A stretch of DNA of 10,673 nt from NCBI GenBank assembly GCA_959596515.1, contig CAUFXR010000087.1:1-10673 (forward strand). The letters run 5' to 3'. Positions 6,583 to 10,673 of this stretch are shown here, one piece after another. The first letter of the stretch is position 1. Every line of letters begins with the position of its first letter. Source of the DNA: an uncultured Oscillospiraceae bacterium. Lineage in GTDB: Bacteria; Bacillota; Clostridia; Oscillospirales; Acutalibacteraceae. The translations under genes and the position numbers were made by a program. The notes under the pieces were generated by a model. It was given only the letters and a program-made list of their open reading frames with translations. It was not told the origin of the DNA and ran no database searches.

Positions 6583-6785
6583 CCGCCGGGACTTAACCCC
6601 AGAAGAAGTTTTCCCGGTCAAGCCGGACCTACCTCTCAGAAGAAGTTTTCCCGGTCAAGCCGGAGCCTAACCCCAGAAAAAGTTTTCCCGGTCAAGCCGG
6701 ACCTACCTTTCAGGAGAGCTTTTTCCGGTCAAGCCGGACCTATCCCTCAGAAAAGGTTTTCCCGGTCAAGCCGGGGCCTATGGCC
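6583..6785. repeat. Minisatellite: five full copies and one partial, exact 37-bp period
   Basis: Copies begin at 6601, 6638, 6675, 6712 and 6749, each exactly 37 bp apart; the end of a partial copy is visible at 6583-6600. The conserved core is A-G-A-A-(G/A)-A-A-G followed by TTTTCCCGGTCAAGCCGG. CCGG-TCAAG-CCGG can form a small hairpin in most copies. In copies with the ACC tail, an alternative GGTC/GACC pairing competes with it. The last 11 bases of each copy vary. Copies are contiguous, with no unique spacer sequence. Confidence 0.93.
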
Positions 6786-6853
6786 TCCGCGGCGCACCGG
6801 CCGGGTGGACCGATCGCCGGACGGGAATGCACCCTATCCAAGCGGGGTTCCCG

Positions 6854-6876
6854 AAAAACCGCCACCCCAGCGGGCG
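6854..6876 (-). terminator. Terminator of the GT-C glycosyltransferase gene
   Basis: On the minus strand CCGC and GCGG (with a CGCC/GGCG alternative) form a short GC stem with a loop of about seven bases, followed by TTTTT (6854-6858). It lies about 120 bases after the stop at 6997. It suggests that the glycosyltransferase and oxidoreductase genes are separate transcripts. Confidence 0.6.
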
Positions 6877-6996
6877 CTCTTTGACTCAAGGTACTGTTGA
6901 CACCGCTGATGTGTTGTTTTCTGATTTTCAGCGGGACCGCTTATCCCGTCCGGAAAAGCGGATCGCACAGGACCGGAATTTTCTTGTGTTATCAGT

Positions 6997-8544
6997 TTAG
7001 GAGAGCGTCAGATATAAAAAGACGCCGCTCACGCAGAACAGAAACGCGACGCAGTAAAGTACCGCCGCCAGATATTGATGGCTTTCCTTTTTGGAGCGCC
7101 ACAGCCGCTGGCCTGCCGCGCCCAGAAACACGGCCCCAGGCAGCACAGTCGGCGCAAGATATCGGAAATCCATCGTACAGCCGTAAGGATACTTGACGTT
7201 GGAATACAAAAACAACCCCACCTGGGTGATCATCACCGCCGCCATGACCCAGAAAAACAGGCTGGTTCTTTCGTTGCGGCCCCGAATTAGCACATAAACC
7301 ATAGAAACCAAAGCGCCTACAATCAAAAGAAAAGCGCATACCAGCAGAATGGCTGCCGCCATACCGCTGCCGGACAAAGAAGTTTCCCCGAACACGGAGC
7401 ACTTGGTCACATACGCAAAGATATTATAATCCTCAAAGGGGTCGCAGTAAAGACTTTTCGTCCAATCAGAGGAAAGCAGAGGCACAAACCGGTCCGCCAG
7501 GGCTTCGTTTCCGCAGTAAATGGCGGCGTCCTCCCCGATGGGGGCAACATATCCCAAAGGCTGACCGAACAGAATCAGATTTCGAATTGGGTACCACAGT
7601 CCCAGGGGAACACAAACCGCTCCAAAGGCCGCCAGCTTGGCCAGAATCTCCCGCAGCAACTTCCATTTTCGCTCTTTTCCGAGGACTACCAGCTTCCATA
7701 AGAACATCATCCCGGTCACCGGGGCGATGATCCCACCGCTGACCTTGGTCATCATGCAGCAGCCAATGGAGACCGCCAGCATCAGGCTGTTTTTCAGACT
7801 GGGGTCCCGGTACCACCGCAGCGTGTATAAAACCGCGGCGAAAAATAGCAGGACCATCAGACAATCGTTATTCAAAGAGCCCGCCAGCAGATAGAAGGTG
7901 GGATGCAGGCAGACCAGGGCGTAGGCCAGAGGAACCGCCCTGCGGCCGAAATGATTTTCGTCAAAAATCCGGTAAACTACTACTAACATGGCGCAGGAGT
8001 AAAAACAGGTCAAAAATTGGAGTGTCTCCCCAAGCTGCGTTTGATCCGTCACGCCAAACCATTGGAACACCCTGATCCACACCGCCGCCAGGAAGTGGTG
8101 CAAAGGAGGATGGTTATACTGCCAGTTATTAGAGTCAGGCAGTTGCCAGGTCTCCGCCAGCCTGAGGATATACTGCAAATGGCCATCGGTATCAAAGACA
8201 TCATGCTGCCGGGCCTCGACCGGATAGGCCGCCGCATAAGCCAGTCTCATCAGGACTCCCAGCAGGAACAGCAAAAACAGCAGGGTCTTCTGGTTTAGCC
8301 GTTTCAGCCGCCATAGCACACACAGCGCGGCCATGATCGATCCAGCTAAAAAGGCTGATATTACCTGGATTTCTTTTTCCTGAAGCCCTCCGTTTGCCGG
8401 AACTCCTCCATTGGTCAGGAATACCAGAATGGCGGCCACAAGACAGAGTACGAAAAGGACGATATAAACAACGATATTTTCCAGCCACCCCGTGAAACCC
8501 CGGCGGGATCCTTCCTTTGTCGAATTCAGTAGAAATCTGGGCAA
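6997..8544 (-). CDS. Polytopic GT-C fold glycosyltransferase (PMT/ArnT-like, GT39/GT83 type)
   Basis: A 515-residue integral membrane protein with about ten or more hydrophobic segments; clear ones lie near residues 24-44, 62-80, 87-106, 177-193, 223-240, 268-287, 303-318, 395-420, 430-447, 462-477 and 490-514. The first outside loop has H-D-V-F-D-T-D-G (114-121), an acidic motif typical of the metal or lipid-phosphate-sugar site of PMT-type enzymes. Y-N-H-P-P-L (143-148) follows, also a family hallmark, then L-H-P-T-F-Y (213-218), T-K-V-S-G-G (266-271) and F-R-Y-L-A-P (460-465). Such enzymes move a sugar from a polyprenyl-phosphate carrier to a protein, lipid or wall polymer outside the membrane. 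The acceptor is unknown. The start codon is TTG at 8544 with GGAG 9 bases upstream. An ATT three bases earlier and later ATG codons are alternatives. Confidence 0.85.
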   Translation of the reverse strand: MPRFLLNSTKEGSRRGFTGWLENIVVYIVLFVLCLVAAILVFLTNGGVPANGGLQEKEIQVISAFLAGSIMAALCVLWRLKRLNQKTLLFLLFLLGVLMRLAYAAAYPVEARQHDVFDTDGHLQYILRLAETWQLPDSNNWQYNHPPLHHFLAAVWIRVFQWFGVTDQTQLGETLQFLTCFYSCAMLVVVYRIFDENHFGRRAVPLAYALVCLHPTFYLLAGSLNNDCLMVLLFFAAVLYTLRWYRDPSLKNSLMLAVSIGCCMMTKVSGGIIAPVTGMMFLWKLVVLGKERKWKLLREILAKLAAFGAVCVPLGLWYPIRNLILFGQPLGYVAPIGEDAAIYCGNEALADRFVPLLSSDWTKSLYCDPFEDYNIFAYVTKCSVFGETSLSGSGMAAAILLVCAFLLIVGALVSMVYVLIRGRNERTSLFFWVMAAVMITQVGLFLYSNVKYPYGCTMDFRYLAPTVLPGAVFLGAAGQRLWRSKKESHQYLAAVLYCVAFLFCVSGVFLYLTLS

Positions 8545-8565
8545 AATGACACACTCCTGTCAAAA

Positions 8566-8580
8566 ACTACATATTGTAGT
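8566..8580. promoter_or_regulatory. Operator-like inverted repeat over the glycosyltransferase -10
   Basis: ACTACA-TAT-TGTAGT is a perfect 6+6 inverted repeat with a 3-base centre. It contains the predicted -10 of the minus-strand gene and lies 22 bases upstream of its TTG start. The TACA...TGTA core resembles sites of BlaI/MecI/CopY-type winged-helix repressors, but the spacing differs by one base and no such regulator gene is in the window. Confidence 0.45.
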
Positions 8581-8600
8581 CACCTTTTATGAAAATACAA
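8573..8600 (-). promoter_or_regulatory. Predicted promoter of the GT-C glycosyltransferase
   Basis: On the minus strand a weak -35 TTGTAT (8595-8600) and a good -10 TACAAT (8573-8578) are 16 bp apart. The transcript would start near 8566 with a leader of about 22 bases. Confidence 0.5.
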
Positions 8601-8631
8601 TAAAAAGCATTTCTCAAATTTAAAAACATTT

Positions 8632-8681
8632 TTTGTTGAATTTTCCCATTTTAATTAAATGACCTTGAAATATTCAACAAA
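8632..8681. promoter_or_regulatory. 10-bp inverted repeat in the divergent spacer
   Basis: TTTGTTGAAT (8632-8641) and ATTCAACAAA (8672-8681) are perfect inverted copies separated by 30 AT-rich bases. The right arm lies in the spacer of the predicted promoter of the plus-strand gene. Two half-sites for a regulator or a cruciform are possible readings. Confidence 0.55.
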
Positions 8682-8693
8682 CAGTATTATCAT
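8665..8693 (+). promoter_or_regulatory. Sigma-A promoter of the 97-residue gene
   Basis: TTGAAA (8665-8670) and TATCAT (8688-8693), each five of six to consensus, are exactly 17 bp apart. Start would be near 8700, about 45 bases before the ATG. Confidence 0.6.
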
Positions 8694-8744
8694 TTCTCTT
8701 GTGACGGAGATTCACAGAAAAAATCGAAATAACGGAGGGGTATT

Positions 8745-9038
8745 ATGAGACATTTCTTTGGGTCTGTTTTCGTGCAGGAGGACGACCACATTGAATTGGA
8801 GTATTACATTCAAGAAAACGGCGGTTCTTATGGTATTGAGATCAAGTCCAGCAAACCCACTCACAGTGGCTTCGCATCTTACAGCAACATCACGACCAGT
8901 TACGATGAAATCGTCAATTTCACTCAATGTCTCATGGAAAACAGCGCGTATCCTGAAAATCTGCCAGAATATGTAGAGGATTATCTCTATGAAAAGAAAA
9001 CCAACGAGCAGATGGGCGGGGCTGTCCTCAACGCCTGA
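8745..9038 (+). CDS. Small acidic protein of unknown function (possibly DUF6514-like)
   Basis: A 97-residue soluble protein with no signal peptide or membrane segment. It begins with beta-like stretches (E-L-E-Y-Y-I-Q-E-N and S-Y-G-I-E-I-K). A helical part follows at about residues 52-65 (Y-D-E-I-V-N-F-T-Q-C-L-M-E-N), and then the acidic run L-P-E-Y-V-E-D-Y-L-Y-E-K-K (73-85). The Y-G-I-E-I strand and the D-E-I helix recall small Clostridia proteins annotated as DUF6514, but this is from memory and not secure. It is expressed alone: own promoter, strong GGAGGGG ribosome site, own terminator at 9074-9115. The long minus-strand open frame over the same region (to 9152) has no ribosome site or recognisable protein and was left out. 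Its role is unknown. Confidence 0.82.
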   Translation: MRHFFGSVFVQEDDHIELEYYIQENGGSYGIEIKSSKPTHSGFASYSNITTSYDEIVNFTQCLMENSAYPENLPEYVEDYLYEKKTNEQMGGAVLNA

Positions 9039-9073
9039 TCTTTTCGGGAAAGAAATCTTAAGTAAAACGCAGT

Positions 9074-9115
9074 AACTCCCTGGGCCGCTCTGGGCGGCCG
9101 GGGAGTTTTTGTTTT
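9074..9115 (+). terminator. Terminator of the 97-residue gene
   Basis: AACTCCC at the start pairs with GGGGAGTT at the end, extended by GGCCGC/GCGGCC-type pairs with one bulge, and is followed by TTTTTGTTTTT. It is a strong intrinsic terminator about 36 bases after the stop codon. Confidence 0.9.
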
Positions 9116-9152
9116 TCCGGATTTTGCCCCTCCTGTTTTCTGAAAGAGCCAT

Positions 9153-9185
9153 AAAAGGAATGGCCCAAAACCGGCTTTTCCTTTT
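9153..9185. terminator. Probable bidirectional terminator between convergent genes
   Basis: AAAAGGAA (9153-9160) and TTCCTTTT (9178-9185) are perfect inverted copies with a short inner GCC/GGC stem. The T-rich arm reads in both directions, so it can end the fructokinase transcript (minus) and any readthrough on the plus strand. Confidence 0.55.
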
Positions 9186-9257
9186 ACGGTGAGCCAGGGC
9201 GGCGTGCTGGTCTCAGGCCGCGCCGGCCGGGATCGTACCGGCTGTAAGCTCCCTAAG

Positions 9258-9313
9258 AGAAGCCGCTCGGAAGAAACCGCCTGAAAGAAGCCACCCGGAA
9301 GAAGTCACCTGTG
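9258..9313. repeat. Short tandem repeat: four copies of 14 bp
   Basis: Copies begin at 9258, 9272, 9286 and 9300: AGAAGCCGCTCGGA, AGAAACCGCCTGAA, AGAAGCCACCCGGA, AGAAGTCACCTGTG. The consensus is A-G-A-A-(G/A)-(C/T)-C-(G/A)-C-(C/T)-(C/T)-G. It lies in the convergent spacer 64 bases past the fructokinase stop. The rest of 9186-9376 holds an imperfect CCGGG/CCCGG hairpin at about 9323-9343 without a good T-run, and no gene. Confidence 0.8.
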
Positions 9314-9376
9314 ATAAGACGCCGGGGATGTTCCTTCCCGGGGGGCCAGGGCCGACATTACGCCGGCGGGACCTTC

Positions 9377-10342
9377 TCACACGCTGCGGCTGAGAAAGGT
9401 CTCCACTTCCTCCTTAGAGGGGATGCTGGGGATTCCTCCATGTTTCGTGGTAGACAGAGACGCCGCGGCGTTGGCGAACCGGACGATTTCTGTCAGTTTT
9501 TCCTCGGAAAGCTGCTCCGGGGCGACGCCGGAAGCGAATACCTGATACACCGCGGAGCCGCCGAAAATATCCCCGGCGCCGGTGGTATCGATGGTTTTCA
9601 CCTCCTGGAAGGTGGGAACCTGGCCGTCTCCCTGCGGATTGATAAAATAACAGCCCTCTTTGCCCATTGTGGCGAATACCAGCTTTACGCCGAATTCTTC
9701 CACCAGTTTTCTAGCGCTGTCTTTAAAATTCTGTCCCTCAAAAATAAACTCCAGCTCATCCTGGCCAATTTTCACCACATCTGCGTGTCTCAAGCCCCAC
9801 AGCATCTGTTCCCGGGCTAACTCCATCGAGCTCCACAGGGGACGCCGCAGGTTGGGATCGAAGGTAATCATGGCGCCGGCCTCTTTCGCCATGCGTACCG
9901 CCTCTTTGGTTGTGGTTCTGGCCGGCTCATCAGTCATGGACAGGGTGCCGAAATGAAAAATCTTCGTTTCCGTGACCAAATCCTTTGGCAGCTCATCGAT
10001 GGTGATCATGGTATCCGCTCCGGGTTTTCTGGCAAAGGAAAATTCCCGGTCGCCGCTGTCATCCAGGGTGACGAAAGCCAGGGTGGTAAAGTATTTCTCA
10101 TCCACCAAAATCCCTTTCGTTTCCACGCCCGCGTCCCGGAAGGTCTTTACCAGCATCTTTCCGAACCGGTCGCTGCCTACCTTTCCCAAAAATCCGGTTT
10201 TGGCCCCGAATTTAGAAAGAGTGCTTAAAAAATTACCAGGCGCGCCGCCCGGGTTTCCCTGCATCAGCGGGTATCCCACGTCGTTATTCCCCTGGTGGAC
10301 AAAATCGATCAAAAGCTCTCCTAAGGCAACTACGTCGTACAT
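9377..10342 (-). CDS. scrK: Fructokinase (PfkB / ribokinase family carbohydrate kinase)
   Basis: A 321-residue sugar kinase of normal family length. The N-terminal strand is V-V-A-L-G-E-L-L-I-D-F (4-14). The substrate-side glycine motif is G-N-P-G-G-A-P-G-N-F (29-38), where most fructokinases have G-G-A-P-A-N-V-A. F-D-P-N-L-R (161-166) is typical of ScrK-type fructokinases. The C-terminal PfkB signature D-T-T-G-A-G-D (252-258) supplies the anion hole and the catalytic base Asp258. It should phosphorylate fructose at O-6 with ATP in the cytoplasm. Related kinases of 5-dehydro-2-deoxygluconate or ribose are less likely but not excluded. The ATG has AAAGGGG about 12 bases upstream, a longer than usual gap. 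No sucrose hydrolase or sugar transporter is adjacent; it is divergent from the phospho-sugar mutase gene. Confidence 0.87.
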   Translation of the reverse strand: MYDVVALGELLIDFVHQGNNDVGYPLMQGNPGGAPGNFLSTLSKFGAKTGFLGKVGSDRFGKMLVKTFRDAGVETKGILVDEKYFTTLAFVTLDDSGDREFSFARKPGADTMITIDELPKDLVTETKIFHFGTLSMTDEPARTTTKEAVRMAKEAGAMITFDPNLRRPLWSSMELAREQMLWGLRHADVVKIGQDELEFIFEGQNFKDSARKLVEEFGVKLVFATMGKEGCYFINPQGDGQVPTFQEVKTIDTTGAGDIFGGSAVYQVFASGVAPEQLSEEKLTEIVRFANAAASLSTTKHGGIPSIPSKEEVETFLSRSV

Positions 10343-10468
10343 TCTTTTATTTTACCCCTTTTTCTTAAAATGGTTACTATTAGCATTGCATAAAACCGCC
10401 GGAAACGCAAGTCCTTTCCCGTAAATTTAAGACTTTTTTTAAGAACCGAAGAAGAGGCGGGGTTTCGA

Positions 10469-10497
10469 TTGAATCCGTGGAAAAACTATGGTAAAAT
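10469..10497 (+). promoter_or_regulatory. Sigma-A promoter of the phospho-sugar mutase gene
   Basis: TTGAAT (10469-10474) and TAAAAT (10492-10497) are exactly 17 bp apart. Start would be near 10504, with AGGAAAGG at 10513-10520. The rest of the divergent spacer (10343-10468) shows no gene and no convincing promoter for fructokinase. Confidence 0.7.
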
Positions 10498-10529
10498 AAA
10501 AATAAGCTTCACAGGAAAGGATGAATAAA

Positions 10530-10673
10530 ATGGCAAGCAACGCAAAGTATGCCCTTTGGCTCCAAAAAGCTGTGGATGACAGCGACCTGATCGAGGAATT
10601 AAAAAAGATTTCCGGAGATGAAAAGGAAATCTACGACCGTTTTTACAAAGAACTTGAATTCGGTACCGCGGGC
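10530..10673 (+). CDS. Phospho-sugar mutase (phosphoglucomutase/phosphomannomutase family), N-terminal fragment
   Basis: The first 48 codons are present and the gene runs off the window. The stretch F-Y-K-E-L-E-F-G-T-A-G (38-48) is the opening of the alpha-D-phosphohexomutase domain I in the long (about 550-580 residue) PgcA-type enzymes, where it continues G-L-R-G. The preceding acidic helical leader (K-Y-A-L-W-L-Q-K-A...D-L-I-E-E-L) also suits that group. Such enzymes interconvert glucose 1- and 6-phosphate (sometimes mannose phosphates), feeding glycogen, wall polymer and nucleotide-sugar synthesis. The ATG at 10530 has AGGAAAGG 9 bases upstream; an in-frame ATG at 10521 is too close to that site. 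The catalytic serine lies outside the window. Confidence 0.88.
   Translation, partial: MASNAKYALWLQKAVDDSDLIEELKKISGDEKEIYDRFYKELEFGTAG

Larger units (their letters stand above)
6421..6996. other. 576-bp intergenic region upstream of the oxidoreductase
   Basis: No gene seen. From the oxidoreductase outwards it holds the ribosome site, a small GCGCT/AGCGC hairpin (about 6453-6472) without a good T-run, the 37-bp repeat block (6583-6785), the terminator of the glycosyltransferase gene (6854-6876), and a perfect 6-bp inverted repeat CCGCTT/AAGCGG (6937-6961). I could not find a convincing -35/-10 pair for the oxidoreductase. Confidence 0.6.

Noticed and set aside
6583..6785. CRISPR array, suggested by the regular 37-bp period
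   Set aside because: Copies are contiguous with no unique spacers, the variable part is only 11 bases, and no cas gene is present.
8712..9152. 146-codon open frame on the minus strand opposite the 97-residue gene
   Set aside because: No ribosome site, composition looks antisense, it runs through the terminator at 9074-9115, and the plus-strand gene has a full promoter, ribosome site and terminator.
10343..10468. Promoter for fructokinase (TTGCGT with TAATAG)
   Set aside because: Spacing is about 22 bp and the -10 is poor, so no promoter is claimed.

Overview
The window looks like the chromosome of an endospore-forming Clostridia (gut-type Eubacteriales, possibly Oscillospiraceae). The evidence is a clear YpeB germination protein, a clostridial transcriptional T-box leader, AGGAGG-type ribosome binding sites, sigma-A type promoters and roughly even base composition. 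The species cannot be named from the sequence alone. I see no phage genes, transposases, CRISPR arrays, tRNAs or rRNAs. The genes are mostly core metabolism and envelope functions; the unusual material is in the spaces between them.

Left part (1-2830, minus strand): a branched-chain amino acid block. A T-box leader (about 2499-2792) with a probable AUC specifier (tRNA-Ile) controls ilvB (acetolactate synthase, catalytic subunit) and ilvN (a short ACT-only regulatory subunit). Next comes the first 14-15 codons of a DRE-TIM aldolase-like enzyme, most likely citramalate synthase (cimA), cut by the window edge. This last gene has its own near-consensus promoter and an extremely short leader. Together the three genes point to isoleucine synthesis by the citramalate route, sensed through tRNA-Ile charging.

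Middle (2840-6996): ypeB runs on the plus strand, with a possible forespore (sigma-G) promoter and no sleB next to it. It converges on a minus-strand FAD-dependent oxidoreductase. Between the two is a 480-bp nested tandem array. It has ten terminator-like units grouped into a higher-order repeat of about 200 bp, oriented to stop minus-strand transcription. Upstream of the oxidoreductase is a second, unrelated repeat: five copies with an exact 37-bp period.

Right part (6997-10673): a polytopic GT-C (PMT/ArnT-like) glycosyltransferase on the minus strand is divergent from a 97-residue protein of unknown function on the plus strand. Their shared AT-rich spacer carries two predicted promoters and two inverted repeats that could be operators. 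A convergent spacer with two terminators and a 14-bp tandem repeat leads to a PfkB-type fructokinase (minus). This is divergent from the start of a phospho-sugar mutase (plus, cut by the window end). The last two would feed fructose and glucose phosphates into central and envelope sugar metabolism.
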